A DNA stretch of 64,000 bases from Corythoichthys intestinalis (GCF_030265065.1 NC_080410.1:40305398-40369397); one strand, 5' to 3'. Numbered from the stretch's first letter, positions 10,510-22,796 are shown. Program-made: numbers and translations. The notes: generated from the letters alone by a model not told the origin.

Positions 10510-12049
10510 TGGGGGAATTCTAGAGTCACACATTTTGCATTGATTGTTACCCCTATCAAGTAATTAGGTTCATATTCATGAGAAATGTAGCCCTGACCCC
10601 CACTAGCTCAATCTGTTTGGTCTTATTAATGCGCCGTCCCTAGCAAAAAGTGTAAGTGCAGGATATGCTGTTATATCGTCCCTACCAATGTTGAGACCAA
10701 ACCTACGCCATTGTTTGTATTTGTCAGCCACTGTTAAATTACCAGATATGTTTTTATTTTTTTAATTGTTATTTCGCTATGTACCTGAGTGCACCACGGC
10801 ACAAAGTACGCCATCTCTTCTCTTGATCTATCCGAATCTACCCACTCTTTGCAAGGGAGGAACCGGGAATGTTAGATGGGAAAAAAATCTTCCTGAAGCT
10901 TCCACGTAAATTGTACATAAAATTAACACTCACTGATAATTAAAAATTAGTCATTAACATTTTTATTTTAATGTAAAAGGTGTTGGAGACGAGACCAGTG
11001 CGTCTTGAGTCAAGGAGAGGAAAGTTTGTTGAACCAAATCTATCCTGGTGAGTTTCCTTATGTGCTAATTTGGGCTAATTGTTGATGTTCGCTAGAAACG
11101 ATGTTGATAAATAAGTCCACACGTAGAATTATAAAACCAGTCAGGGCAATACTGTTATGGACAACGGTTTGTGAAAAGAGTTCTGTTGTTATGTTGAAGT
11201 GTGGTGAAAAAGGAAAAAATAAATTGGGAACTTTTCAATGAGTTTTTTAGCATTAGCACACGAGCTATTTGTTGCTACCAGCGGTGTTACGTTGGGGAAA
11301 AAATACAGAGGTGAACACTAACGTTCCACGACAACCTACGTTCCTTGTGGGTGCGTTTTGTTTGTAATCTTCAAATTCACTGAAGAAGCAGATGGGAATG
11401 GACGTGTCAGAATATGCATTCGCTGCTGTTGTGCAGAAATGGCTACGCTATGCCTTAGACCGCGTGGGTGGCAAGGTTCGCGCACGTCGGACTGAAGAGG
11501 AGGCTTATGTTTTAAATATGTATACTGAGCATTGTTAAAAATAATTTTGAAATCTAGACAAGTGTTTATTTTTAATTATTTATATAGTACAATATTTTAT
11601 TAGTCAGCCTAGCTGTTTCTTCTGTCTGTAAATAGAACAGGGCCGCTAAATAAAGGCATATTTGTAAGCAATAATAGCATCATGGTTGAAAATAAAGGAA
11701 AACATAACATTGATTCAGCGTTGTTCCAATATTATTAATAATCGAAATGGCGTTTAGGTTTTGACAGGATTTCAACGTTGAAATAACATTAATTGAGGGT
11801 GCAAAAGTGATGACAAATCAACGTCGGGTGTCAACGTTGATTCAACGATATCAGATTGACAGTCTTTTCGACGTCGGTCTGCTAACTGGGTATAAATTGC
11901 ACGTCTATCGCCGTCAATGGCATTGAAAGGTGAGCATTCACAAGCACTCCTCCCATTTTAAATCAAAAGAATATTTCCTTCCCCCAAGTCTCGTGTTTAA
12001 TGAGCAAGTTGATTGTCTATTTGCTGTCATTGCTGATAAGAAGGCGTAC
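10510..12049. other. Probable nprl3 intron 1; one short ORF
   Basis: If nprl3 continues to the left, this is its first intron. A short plus-strand ORF (11392-11538, 48 codons) reads MGMDVSEYAFAAVV, QKWLRYALDRVGGKV and ends NMYTEHC. Its composition looks coding, but the family was not recognised; it may be a last exon of a dead transposon. At 11720-11890 are 'tcaacgttgattcaacg' words of a dispersed fish repeat. Confidence 0.35.
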
Positions 12050-12266
12050 CTGGGTGCGAAGACGCGCACTCGGCGGCTCTTTGGAAAGGATAGCGGAAAA
12101 GCAACTTGTTTCCACGGCTGCCAGAGCTCACTAAGATGACACTTATGGGGTTGGTCTTGTGTCCGCATCGGGGGCCTCTGTACAAGCTGAATCTGGGCTG
12201 CGTTGTGACCGTCGTTTTTCGCTGGTCATCTGCGGACCCGCCGCCGGCGGATGGGTTTAGCATCAC
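12050..12266 (-). CDS. nprl3: nprl3, first coding exon (GATOR1 subunit)
   Basis: NPRL3 is a subunit of the lysosome-associated GATOR1 complex, which restrains mTORC1 when amino acids are scarce. The minus-strand frame contains [19 protein letters not shown] and [15 protein letters not shown], almost identical to the N terminus of vertebrate NPRL3, and ends at a CAG/GTACGC splice donor (GT at 12049-12048). The expected start is odd: the ATG at 12161 where the protein should begin is one base out of frame. An in-frame ATG exists upstream at 12266 and would add about 37 residues ([15 protein letters not shown]...). Either the start is displaced, or one base is an assembly error or mutation. No later exon was found in the window; they should lie beyond position 1. 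The 5' end faces the alpha-globin genes, as in other vertebrates. Confidence 0.85.
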
Positions 12267-12604
12267 GAGCCGGTCTTGTGCTGACCCTCTGCTATAAAGG
12301 ACAGCTGAGTTGTGTATTCAAACGCTTCTGTGATGAACGGCAAGCCATTTATGTGGATCTCAATCACAGACTCAGAGACCAGAAATAGCGAATTATTTTA
12401 TATTTCATAAAAAGTACAACAAAGGAAGCATGCCTACGCGAATTTAACAAAGTCAAATATAAAATAGAACACAAAAAAACAAAATGATCAAAGAAGGAGA
12501 AGAAATTTCCACGTTGGTCTAACTTCCGCAACTCTAAAAATTGTTTTGTGTAACCTTAATCGTGGTCCTACCAGAAACACGGAACAGCGTGACATATTAA
12601 AAAA
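12267..12604. promoter_or_regulatory. nprl3 upstream region
   Basis: This is the 5' flank of nprl3. The first part next to the exon is GC-rich with several CpGs ('ctgcggacccgccgccggcg' spans the exon edge); beyond about 12400 it becomes AT-rich. No specific regulatory site could be supported. Confidence 0.35.
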
Positions 12605-13728
12605 AAAAAAAAAACTTTATTCACAACAAATACTCAAACATTCAAACAGTGGGTGATTTTCTTATTGAACAATAGAACATACAAATGACAACAATACAGA
12701 ACAGCCAGTTCACATAGAATATAACCTTTTCAATATATTTTTTTACATAGTAAGATATACAAAAATAAAAACAAATAAAATATAAAAAATAATAAATGAA
12801 AAAATTAATTTAAAAAAGGCATGTTATATGCTAAACAATTTTGCATGAGCTACTAGAATAGACTTGCATTTATTGTTTTATGTCAGTTATTATCAGTTAT
12901 ATTAAGTGATGAAATATAATTCAATTTCAACTAAGAATAATTTAAAGTCCAGATTTACGTTTTGTAATTTAGATTTATGAATATATTTCCCCAGCAATAG
13001 ATAACGATTTAATATGGTATATGTTTTTATCTTTGGATTCAAATACAGTAATGATTGTTTTTCCCTTTAATTCAATCTTTTGTTTGGTTTGACATAGAAT
13101 ATATTTTTGAGGATCGGTCCAAAACTTTGCGCAAATGGGGCAACCATTTGAGGGAAAAAAAAAAAAAAAAAGTCACATTTTCAGGTTCAGTCGCACAAAA
13201 AGTGCATTTGTTGTCAACATCCTTTAAACGAGACAAATACACATTAGTTGGGTATATATAATGTAAAATCTGCAAATGCAATTCCGTTACTTTGTTGGGG
13301 GAAAAAAAAAAAGTTTAAAAGGAACAAGCCCCGCCTCTCGCAATATGTTCATACTGCATTCCAGAAGAATTTCCCACGAGGTACAATTTTCCTGTTTCTA
13401 TAAAAAGATTACCTTATATGTTTGTTCGTACATTTCTTGCTTAAAAGATCTAGATTATTTAGGTAAAGGATATTCACATTAACAGCTTGCTCATTCTGTT
13501 CTTTATATTCTCTCATTAGTTCTAATATTCCACTCAAACATGGAGTATAGGATTCACATACAGTTAGCAAAATTACACACACGAACACAAATAAAATAAA
13601 GAAAAGGGTCGGGGTTATTTTTTCACCCACAAGCTGTATTGTTTGCAAAGTATCTTGGTCCTTATAGCCTTGGGGTTCAAAGAGAAACTTATATCATCCA
13701 ACTATAAAGAAGACATTTTTCCTAAAGG
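12605..13728 (-). mobile_element. L1-type LINE, 3' fragment
   Basis: Minus-strand reading frames show ILHYIYPTNVYLSRLKD followed by a Cys-x2-Cys motif in KCTFCATEPENVT, the C-terminal signature seen downstream of the reverse transcriptase in fish L1-type LINEs. Upstream pieces in shifted frames continue to about 13650. An AATAAA (12616-12621) precedes a homopolymer at the 3' end. The fragment is 5' truncated and broken by several frameshifts. Confidence 0.55.
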
Positions 13729-16693
13729 CAAGGCAAGGCAAATTTATTTATATAGCACAATTCAACACAAGGCAATTCAAAGTGCTTTACATCACATGAA
13801 GACCATAAAAATCACATTTAAATCAACACAACGTAAAAACCAAGACAAAAGATCGCATTTAATCACAGAATAAAAATAAATAAATAAAAATAAAACAAAA
13901 ACTACTACTAATACTTGAAACCAGCAATGGAGATAAGCACAAGAGGAATAGAAAGCAGATAGATTGAATTATATAGACAGTTATGGATATGCAGTGCTAA
14001 ACAAAAGCGTTTTTAGCCCTGATTTAAAGGAGCTAACAGTTTGAGCATACTTCAGACGTTCGGGTAACTTGTTCCAGAGGTGAGGAGCATAATAACTAAA
14101 TGCTGCCTCACCCTGCTTGGTTCTTGTTCTTGGAACATGGAGAAGACCGGTTCCAGACGACCTTTGGGGTCTAGATGTCTCATAGGAATCTAACAAGTCA
14201 AGCATGTATTTTGGTCCAAGGCCATTAAGTGTTTTGTAGACGAGCAGTAGTATTTTATAGTCTGTCCTTTGACTCACTCGAAGCCAGTGTAGCGATTTCA
14301 AAACCGGTGTAATGTGGTCCAGCTTCCTTGTATTTGTGAGGACTCTGGCTGCAGCATTCTGTACTAGCTGCAGCTTCCTGACTGATTTTTTTATCAAGAC
14401 CTGTAAATATACCGTTGCAGTTGTCCAATCTGCTTAAAATGAATGCATGCATAAGTTTTTCCATGTCTTGTTGAGTCAGAAGCCCCTTAATTCTGGTTAT
14501 ATTTTTTAGGTGGTAATAAGCGGATTTAGTGACGGACTTTAGATGGCTATCAAATTTTAGGTCTGAGTCAATAATTACGCCAAGGTTTCTGACTTGATTT
14601 GTAGCTGTAAGTGACATTGTGCTTAGTTGGCTGCTTATCTTTGACCTTTCCTTTTTTGGCCCAAAAATGATCACCTCTGTCTTCTCCACATTTAACTGGA
14701 GAAAATTCTGGCACATCCATTCATTGATTTGATGAATGCATTTGCTCAGGGAGACTAAGGGACTATAATCATGTGGGGACACAGAAATGTACAGTTGTGT
14801 GTCATCTGCATAGGCTTGATATGAGATGTCATACTGTTCCATTATCTGAGCTAACGGAAGCATATAGATGTTCAATAAGAGTGGTCCAAGAATTGACCCT
14901 TGAGGGACTCCACACGTGAATTTGGTTCATTCTGACTGATAGTTTCCGATCGACACAAAGAAATCCCTATCATGTAAATAGGATGTGAACCACTGAAGAA
15001 TAGTGTCAGTAAGCCCTACCCACTGTTCCAATCTGCTGAGTAGTATGTTGTGATCAACCGTGTCAAATGGGGCGCTGAGATCCAATAGTAGCAGAACAGA
15101 TGATTTGCCTGCATCGGTATTCCGACGAATATCATTTAGGACTTTGATAAGTACGGTCTCGGTGCTGTGTTGTGGCCGAAATCCAGACTGAAATGAGTTA
15201 AAAAGATTGTTTTGCATCATAAAAGTCTGTTCAAACACAACCCTTTCGATAATTTCCCCCAGGAATGTCAGATTTGATATTGGCCTGTAATTACTAATGG
15301 TTGAGGCATCCAGATTAGGTTTTTTTAGGAGAGGTTTTATTACTGCAGTTTTTAAAGTCTGAGGAAACTCTCCTGTTTGGAGGGAAGTATTTATAATCTG
15401 AAGTATGTCTGGGGCTATGCAATGAAAAACCGTTTTGAAAAAGTTTGAAGGAAGGATGTCAAGGCAGCATGTTGTGGGCTTTAATTTCGACACAATTTCT
15501 GTTAAAGTGGCATAGTCCAAGAGGCTAAACTGTCTAAGATTGACGTGGGGGACATTTTGGGAGGCGTTTAGCGTAACATTTGTTAATCTGGAGTTGCACA
15601 CAGTCTGTCTAATCTTTAGTACTTTGTGTGTAAAGAATGCTGCGAAATTATTACAGGACACCTCAGATGCCAATTCCTGAGGTATTGATGCTTGTGGGTT
15701 TGTCAGTTTGTCAACAACAGAAAATAGTGTGCGAGTATTGTTGGTGTTTCTACTAATGATCTCTGAAAAATATGACTGTCTGGCATTTTTCAGTTCCTGG
15801 TTGTATTTGCGAAGACTCTCTTTGTAGATATCATAAAAAACTAGGAGTTTGTTTTTTCGCCATCTGCGTTCTGCTCGTCTACAAACTTGCTTTTGTTTTA
15901 TAGCTAGTATGGCATTTCTCCAGGGTGACCTCTTCTTTCTTGACAAAGTTTTTGTCTTAATCGGGGCAATAGTGTCCATTACAGTAATCACACTGGAACT
16001 GAAACTATTTACAAGTTCTTCCACTGGAGCTATTGTAGGGGTTAATGATGAGGCATAGGCCTGTGTGAATAACGCACATGTGTTATCACTTATGTAACGC
16101 TTCCTAATCACCTCGGTTTCCCTTTTCAGAGGATGGACAGGGGTGGTCATTTTAAACATAATGCAGTAGTGATCAGACAGAGCAACATCATTCACTGTGA
16201 CCTCAGAGATGTTAAGACCTTTGAATATTATTAAGTCCAGTATGTGCCCTCTGTTATGTGTTGGAACTGTGACATGCTGAGATAAACCAAATGTATCCAA
16301 AATATTTAAAAGCTCTCTAGCACATCCGTCTTCAGGATTATCAACATGAATGTTGAGGTCACCCACTAAAACAACACAATCAAAGTCCATGCAGACGGAA
16401 GACAGTATTTTGGTAAACTCTTCAAAAAACATTGTGTTATACTTCGGTGGTCTGTAAATTGTTACCAAGGCAGCTGTGCAAGGGCTTTTTAGCTGTATGA
16501 CAATATATTCAAAGGAATCAAACTGACCACATGAAATATTCGTGCATTGAAAACTGTCCCCGATCAGACTGGCAACCCCACCTCCTTTCTTATGGGTTCT
16601 TGGCGCACTAAAGAAATTGAAGTTTGTGGGGGTTGCCTCAATCAGAACTGTAAAACAGGAACATTTGGTGTTTGATTTACACATTTTACACAA
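13729..16693 (-). mobile_element. L2-clade LINE, 5' truncated, nearly full ORF2
   Basis: Minus-strand frames give, in order: the C-terminal half of an apurinic endonuclease (SAPRTHKKGGGVASLIG, LVGDLNIHVD, LSDHYCIMF), reverse transcriptase (NYRPISNLTFLGEIIE, FRPQHSTETVLIKVLND, DLSAPFDTVDHNILL, CGVPQGSILGPLL, the catalytic AYADDTQLYIS), and the C-terminal domain LVQNAAARVLTNT and SLHWLRVSQR. The 3' end is the well-known fish tail 'ggcaaggcaaatttatttat' (13730-13760). An in-frame TGA near 14927 and a frameshift near 14260-14390 break it. The 5' end lacks the start of the endonuclease. It retains most of its length, so it is fairly young. Confidence 0.85.
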
Positions 16694-17339
16694 TGAATGT
16701 GGAATTTTGCCAAAATTAAGATTTATAAAATATATTTCTATCTATTTGTAGTTCTTCAAGGTTGGACAGGCCTAACAAAATGTGTCTTAAAACTATTTTG
16801 AATGAGGGCTGAACATAACAACTTAACATATCCATATTAATTGAACAGCGTGACACTGGCAAATAAGTATGCATTATGTATATTGTCATGCCCTTAAGTA
16901 ATTGTAAGATTTTTTTTTTTTTTTGAAAGATAAGAATTGTTAGCAAATATTAAAAACAATCAATGAATGCTCCTGTTTTGTGTGTTTCCTGAAAAAAACA
17001 CAAAAAAAGATTTTGCTTTGATTTTTTTCAAAGCATTACAACATGTTATTGTTTTATTTTTTTGGCAGGGGCAATGCACTGGTTATGGCAGAAAATAACA
17101 CTCTAAAGTTGTTTTATTATTTTTTTTCATCGTATTTAACTCATTCTATGACATTAATGGCGATAGACGTGCGAGTCATTTAAACTGGAAAGACTGGCTT
17201 TGAATGCTAATGTTTCAGTGTTCATACATTCGCCCCTCTCAGTCAAAATAGATTGGACATCTCGCGTTGTCAATGGTAGACAATGAGTTCAATCAGTGCT
17301 TTGTAAGGGTTAAAGGAAGAAAAAATTGTGCATAAATGG
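16694..17339. other. Intergenic; possible upstream part of the split L1
   Basis: The minus-strand frame just right of the L2 (INLNFGKIPHS) looks like part of an L1 ORF, hinting that the L2 inserted into the L1. The rest is AT-rich. At 17150-17290 lies a copy of the dispersed 'ggcgatagacgt' motif family. Confidence 0.3.
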
Positions 17340-17347
17340 GTTTAGAG

Positions 17348-18387
17348 CAGGGGTCATGAATTAAAAATCCGCTGGGTCCGACATAAAAAAATTACAACAA
17401 TCTCAGGTCCGGAAATATTTTCAATGCTTCTTTTTTTCCAAAAAATACAAACGTATCTTTACGTGGCCATGCTGATAATTACAACATTCAAAAATGTAAA
17501 TAATATATAAAAGGTGCATAAAACTGAAAAAGTGCTTTAATTGAATCATTAAATAACAACATAAGAGCATGTTCAAGACTTTTTTTTTTTTTAAATTGTG
17601 GATGCTGACAGGGGGACTTTCTTTATTTTTTAACAGACCTCTTCTTTCAGCAGTTTCAGCAACTGCGCTCACACAATCTTTGACAATCGGTGCGTCACTG
17701 AAAGACTTTTTGTTTTGACCCAATATCCACGCTATTCTGAGGGAGCATTCATTTGCGCGTTGCTGTGCAGTGAATGAATGAGCCTTGAGGTGCGATCATA
17801 TTGAGCCCTTAATTCCGCTATTTTTTGAGAACGGGTGGCAGAGTTCATAGGGAAACTTTGCGAAAAAGCTGCGTGCTTCGTATCATAGTGCCTTTTCAAA
17901 TTGCTGCTCTTTACAACCCCTACCATCTCTGAACAGATCAGCCATAGCGGTCTTGTGCTGCCGCCAGGTAAAATGAACAAAAATGTGTTGGTCCACTCTT
18001 CCTTAAACACTCTGTTTTCTACATCAATCTTGCGTAGTTTTGAGCACGCCATTTGCCGTACCTTTTTCGCCTCTTCCTCCAACTTCATTCGGCTCAGTAT
18101 TTGGCTGTCACTCCGCGGAGTCTGGAAAGCGAGTGTGAGACATGCTGTTCTAAAAATAACTTTCAAACGCTTCACTCCCATTGGCTGGCTCGAGCGCGTC
18201 ACCGCTAAGGTTTTTGTTTGTTGCCCACCTCTGCTCTGCAAGCCCGCTGACAAAAATGATTTTTGTTGTTGCAATTTGTATTAGATGCGACAGTTCGAGA
18301 TCTGGTCCAGACGGCTTGGGGGTCCGGAACCGGACCGAGGTCCGGGGGTCCGGAACCGGACCGAGGTCCGCAGTTCCGTGACCTCTG
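17348..18387 (-). mobile_element. hAT element with BED-finger ORF, perfect 8-bp TSD
   Basis: Ends CAGGGGTCATGAA and TTCCGTGACCTCTG are inverted copies and are flanked by GTTTAGAG at 17340-17347 and 18388-18395. The minus-strand ORF (18274-17732) has a BED-type zinc finger: FLFILPGGSTRPLWLICSEM split by a short gap from SSNLKRHYDTKHAAFSQSF. A further piece (NKKSFSDAPIVKDCVSAVAE) follows. The catalytic RNase H domain and dimerisation domain are missing, so this is an internally deleted copy. Its family resembles the hAT group that gave rise to ZBED/GTF2IRD2-type host genes. Confidence 0.85.
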
Positions 18388-18395
18388 GTTTAGAG

Positions 18396-18577
18396 TAAAG
18401 GGTTAAAAGCTCATGCATTTTTTATATGCTGCTTCATCGGTGACCTTGCAAGGAAAAGACTTGAAACAACATGTTCATGATTTCTTTTGATCTTTTATTA
18501 CATTTGAGCACAACAGACTGAGGAAATGGAATACAATCCTATCGACATGGTTGCTCCTCTGATGGGGTTCATGCTGT
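18396..18577. terminator. 3' flank of alpha-globin gene A with poly(A) signal
   Basis: On the minus strand an AATAAA (18494-18499) lies about 80 bp after the stop codon of globin gene A, a normal 3' UTR length for a fish alpha-globin gene. Confidence 0.7.
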
Positions 18578-19449
18578 TCATCTGTACTTGTCACTAATAG
18601 CGAGCGTCAGAGCAGCCAGGAACTTGTCCATGCTGACATGGACCTCTGGGGTGAATTCGCCGGGGTACAGCATGGCCATCACCACAAGGATGCAGTGGCC
18701 CAGAACCTGGAATGTATACAAGATGCCAAAAATTAAACACATTCACTGTATTGCTTTAAGACATTCACTGCCGTTGACAGTGATTGCGGAGTTAATTGAC
18801 TGAATGTTACATTTCGTAAGTACAGTTTATTCTTGCTTAAGACATTTTTGCATGGTCATTTTTCAAAAATAGATTTCTAAATAGTTTTAGCGACTATGTT
18901 TTGACTGAGCCAAAATAAGTGACTTCTTTACGACTTGACTTGGTGTTTTTGCACAGTAACTTGAGATTCAGTTTGAAACATGAATGGCTTGTGACTAAAT
19001 TCCACATCTGCAAAAACGGTTTCTTCCAACAGGACATGAAATCTTCTCAAACGTAATCATTGAAAGTGTAGAAGGCACCCACCTTGAAATTGCTAGGGTC
19101 CACTCTCAAGGTGAAGGCGTGCAACTCGCTAAGGCTCAGCAGACCGGCAGTCAAGTTGTCGATTTTGCCGATGGCATCGCCGACGCCAGCCATGACGACC
19201 TTGCCGTGCTTCTTGATGGGAGCGGATCCGAGGCTCAAATCCTTCCAGTGGGAGAAGTAGGTCTTGGTCTGAGGGTATACGTAGATCATCCTGTTGAAGC
19301 AAACCAACATCAAAGACAGGTATTGTAAACTAATGCGCGTCCAGTCTTATTTACCTGGACAGAGCTTCGCTCCCGATAAGGTCAGCCCTTTTAGAGGCCA
19401 GAGCCCAGAAGTTCCTGACTGCGGCTTTGTCCTTCTCGGTGAGACTCAT
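18578..19449 (-). CDS. hba: Alpha-globin gene A (embryonic-type alpha)
   Basis: Alpha subunit of haemoglobin, an oxygen-carrying haem protein of red cells. Exons 19355-19449, 19083-19290 and 18578-18706 join to 143 codons plus stop; both introns (64 and 376 bp) have GT-AG borders at the positions usual in alpha-globins. Visible landmarks: [19 protein letters not shown] start, [15 protein letters not shown], distal His in IKKHGKV, proximal His in LSELHAF, and the C-terminal SDKYR. The G helix HCILVVMAM and FLAAL resemble embryonic rather than adult teleost alpha chains (from memory). A TATA-like CATAAAG is at 19494-19500 and AATAAA at 18494-18499. No break was seen. It differs from gene B at 10 of 69 exon-2 residues and from gene C at 23. 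Confidence 0.95.
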
Positions 19450-19640
19450 TTTTGCTGAAAGTTGAATGCCCCGGGGAGGGGAAAATTGAGCTCTTTATGG
19501 TGTGTGGTAAAGGGGCGCAGGCACACCCATGATATGATGCGTGCCTGTTGGAGGGCATCCAAGTGGTAATGCTATAGATACTGTACACTCTCACCACCAC
19601 AGTAAAAAACATAACAAAAAAGAATAGTTTACAACACACT
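19450..19640 (-). promoter_or_regulatory. Promoter of alpha-globin gene A
   Basis: Read on the minus strand, a CATAAAG box is about 45 bp from the ATG, and a CACACCC box (plus strand, about 19522-19528) is about 75 bp upstream. The block 'caggcacacccatgatatga' is the same in gene B at 22868-22888. Such CACCC elements bind KLF1-type factors in vertebrate globin promoters; binding here is inferred. Confidence 0.7.
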
Positions 19641-20029
19641 GTATTTACTGTTCTTAAGTACATACAGTAGGATGTTGGTAGTCTTATAATTGAAGGAAAA
19701 AAATTGCTGTGTGGAAAGATAAGTCACTTAATCCTTTTAATGACTATTTTAGCTCATTTACAAAACAAAAAAACACTTACGCATAAAAACCTAGCAGTCA
19801 CAATATTTTTAAAAAATGGTCCCAAATGATCTAAAATGTGATGTCCATATATTTGGACGACACGTCTAAATTTTAATTATATTATTTTTTTTATTATTGA
19901 GTTTTTAATATAATTTATACATATTTTCATAAGTATTTTTCTTATTAATTGTTAATGACAAAGTTGATATTATGATTTAAAAAAATAAAATAAAATAGAG
20001 TTGTACAATAATGACCTTTCAACCGATAA
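19641..20029. other. Intergenic, nothing recognised
   Basis: AT-rich spacer upstream of globin gene A with no supported feature. Confidence 0.4.
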
Positions 20030-21095
20030 CAGATATCCCCATAATGTTCAACTCCAAAAATCCGATACCGATATCAATCTGATACCGAAAAATGCGCTCG
20101 TGGATATGAAATATTATGTCAATTGTCTTGTTGTAGCAGCTGTATTGTTGCAGCTATCGATTATTTTAGTAGTCAATTAATCTATCAACTAGTTAGTTGT
20201 AATAATCAAGTAATCAGATTAGGAACATTTAATGCATTGCAGAATAAATTTTAGGAGGTGTAAAACAAAGGGTTGCTAAGATTACACTTTCAAAAGAGCT
20301 TTAAATGTGAACACAAAATTCCTGAGTGTTTCTTCAAACTATGCAGAATTGCACTTTAATTTAAAAATACATTTAAATACCTGAGCTTAGCCTCAAACGG
20401 TATTAAAAAAGAAAAATTTAAAAATGAGGATCTAAGTACAACGAAAGACCAATTGGCTAACTTGAATAGCAAAAGTCCACTAGCTTAAATGCTGTGAGAT
20501 GCTAACTTGTCTAAAAATTATTTTTTTTTTTTTACAAAACTCTTAACAAATGTTTCAAACACATATTCCCAGAAAAAAAATGCTAAATATACTTATAAAC
20601 TAAATTATGAATGCATAAAAACATATTACCTTTGTTGGTCTTAACAGGGATCAGGTGTATTCAGACATGTTAAATGAGTTATATTCACTGTTGCCACTAC
20701 AGGACAGTGTATCAACCCAAATCAATAACACTAAATGCAAACACTTTCAAAACAAATCATTATAAAGCCATTCTGATGAAACGAATACTCGAAGCAGCAA
20801 AATTTTATTCAAGGCTGTGAATCGATTAATCGTTGACGCACTACTGTATTGTGACGCCCCACTGTATGTTTTAATAATGATAAATGTGACAACTTCAAGG
20901 TTTTCAAAATAAACTTCAACTTAAATCATAGGAAAAAGTGCCTTTATTGCATCTCAATATCTCTGAAGGCAACATGCCTATTGGCCTAAAAACGATAATG
21001 AAAAACTGATGTCGAAATAATCCCATATCATTTGAAAATGCTTTTATTGGTTGATATTATCGGCTACCTGATAATATCGGACTACCCTAATAAAA
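20030..21095. mobile_element. hAT-type MITE remnants (CCGATA family) with nested piece
   Basis: Words 'ccgataacagatatcc', 'ccgataccgatatc' at the left and 'gataatatcggactaccct' at the right are typical of a fish hAT MITE. A second degenerate piece (about 20150-20845), bounded by 'cgattattttagtagtc' and 'gaatcgattaatcgttga', sits within it. Ends and target duplications are not clear. Confidence 0.45.
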
Positions 21096-22028
21096 AATAA
21101 TTCAATTGTATGTACACTGTACAATATACAGAAAATAATAAAATATACAATTACCTACAGATGACACAAGATGGAAACAAATCAGTTTTTTCATTAGACA
21201 GACATAGCCATTAGACTTTTTTTTTTTTTTTTTTTTTACTTTGTGCCTTTTTAGTTACTTTTTATTCTTGCCTAACTATATCTTCTATATATTTTTTCGA
21301 GGCTTGCCTGTTAGCTATCTGCACAACACTGTACAATGCTTGATGTATATCCGTGAGTTTAAAAAAATCAACAAGAAACCACCATTTTGAGGGACAAAAA
21401 AAAAAAAAAAAAAAACTGAAAAAAAAAGCATTCATGCCAAGTCCTCCCAGTTTAAATGAATTGGACGTCTGTCACCATCAATGGCATGTAATGACTTAAA
21501 TTCTATGAAAATTAATCTACTTTAGAGACTTACTTGGGGCTCTAATCAGAGTTTATTTCTGTTTTTCTTCACTTTATTTTCGCTAATTTAGCTTATATTG
21601 ACAATGTATTCATTTATAAATGGTATACAAAAATAATATTACAAAAAAAAAGCAATAATTATTAATTATTTTCAAGTTTTTAATTGCAAAAAATAGTCAA
21701 TTGCCCTACAAAGAGTTCAAGGTCAAAGTGTCAACTTTTGAATAACTGTCCCTGAAAGGCTTCAACTGCAAACCCCCATAAGCAATGATCCCTTACAAAT
21801 ATGAGATGAAGCGAGTCGTGAAAAATATAAAAATCATAAAGCGTGGCAACTTGATCTGAATCCCTTTGCCATTTTTGGCGCTGTTACTCTGAATTCCAAG
21901 CAAATTTTATGTACAACATTGTTGCGCGCAATTTCATACAGTTCAAGGAATTGAAGACCTATTCCACAGAAAATTAAAACCACTTTAGTACAATGAAGAC
22001 ACAGAACACAATATTTTGCTTTTGAGCA
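21096..22028. other. Intergenic; homopolymers and one dispersed motif
   Basis: AT-rich with long T and A runs. A copy of the dispersed motif ('ttaaatgaattggacgtctg') lies at 21450-21500. No gene was seen. Confidence 0.4.
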
Positions 22029-22097
22029 TTTATTGAAATTCAGCCCAACAGAGAGCCGGATAAATGAATTGAATGCTGTTGCCGTGGTTGATTTGGT

Positions 22098-22796
22098 TTA
22101 TCTGTACTTCTCACTGACGGCGAGAGTCACAGCGGCCAAGAATTTATCCATGGAAACATGGACCTCTGGGGTGAATTCCTGGGGGAATGTCATGGCCATC
22201 ACCACGAGGATGCAGTGACTCAGAACCTGCATACGGGATAGAGGACCTTTAGATTACCAAATCAAGAGTTACCCTTGACGGCGAAAGACGTCACATCTGT
22301 TTGAACTGGAAGGGACGTTCAATCAATTGCTCCCAGTTCAAAAAAATTGAACTTTCTATCATCGTCATTGGCAGTAAATAAGTTAATTGCGTAGATAAAA
22401 AAACAACTCAATTATTGAATCTTTGCCTACCTTGAAATTGGCAGGATCGACTCTCAAAGTGAAGGCGTGCAGCTCGCTGAGGTTCAGCAGACCAGCAGTC
22501 AAGTTGTCGATTTTGCCGACGGCGTCGCCCACAGCGGCCATAATCACCCTGCCGTGCTTCTTGACCGGAGCGGAGGTGAGGCTCAAGTCCTTCCAGTGGG
22601 AGAAATAGGTCTTGGTTTGAGGGTACACAAAGACCATCCTGCAAGGCGAACCAACATCAAAAACACGTATTGTAACCCAATGCACGTCTCGTCATATTTA
22701 CCTGGACAGAGCTTCGCTTCCGATAATGTCTGACTTTGCTTTGGCCAAAGCCCAGAAGGCTTTGACTGTGTCCTTGTCCTTGTCGGTGAGACTCAT
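22098..22796 (-). CDS. hba: Alpha-globin gene B (embryonic-type alpha)
   Basis: Haemoglobin alpha subunit, 143 residues, from exons 22702-22796, 22431-22638 and 22098-22226; introns of 63 and 204 bp with GT-AG borders. The start reads [19 protein letters not shown], exon 2 keeps [15 protein letters not shown], the distal His (VKKHGRV) and proximal His (LSELHAF), and the end reads VSEKYR. TATAAA is at 22841-22846 and AATAAA at 22029-22034. It is the closest relative of gene A, about 2.6 kb away on the same strand, and shares its promoter, so the pair arose by tandem duplication. No defect was found. Confidence 0.95.

Noticed and set aside
12027-12297. Alternative ORFs around the nprl3 exon (for example [16 protein letters not shown])
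   Set aside because: They read in other frames; only the frame with [15 protein letters not shown] matches a known protein.
22467-22733. Plus-strand ORFs over globin gene B, and like ones over A and C
   Set aside because: Antisense shadows of globin exon 2.
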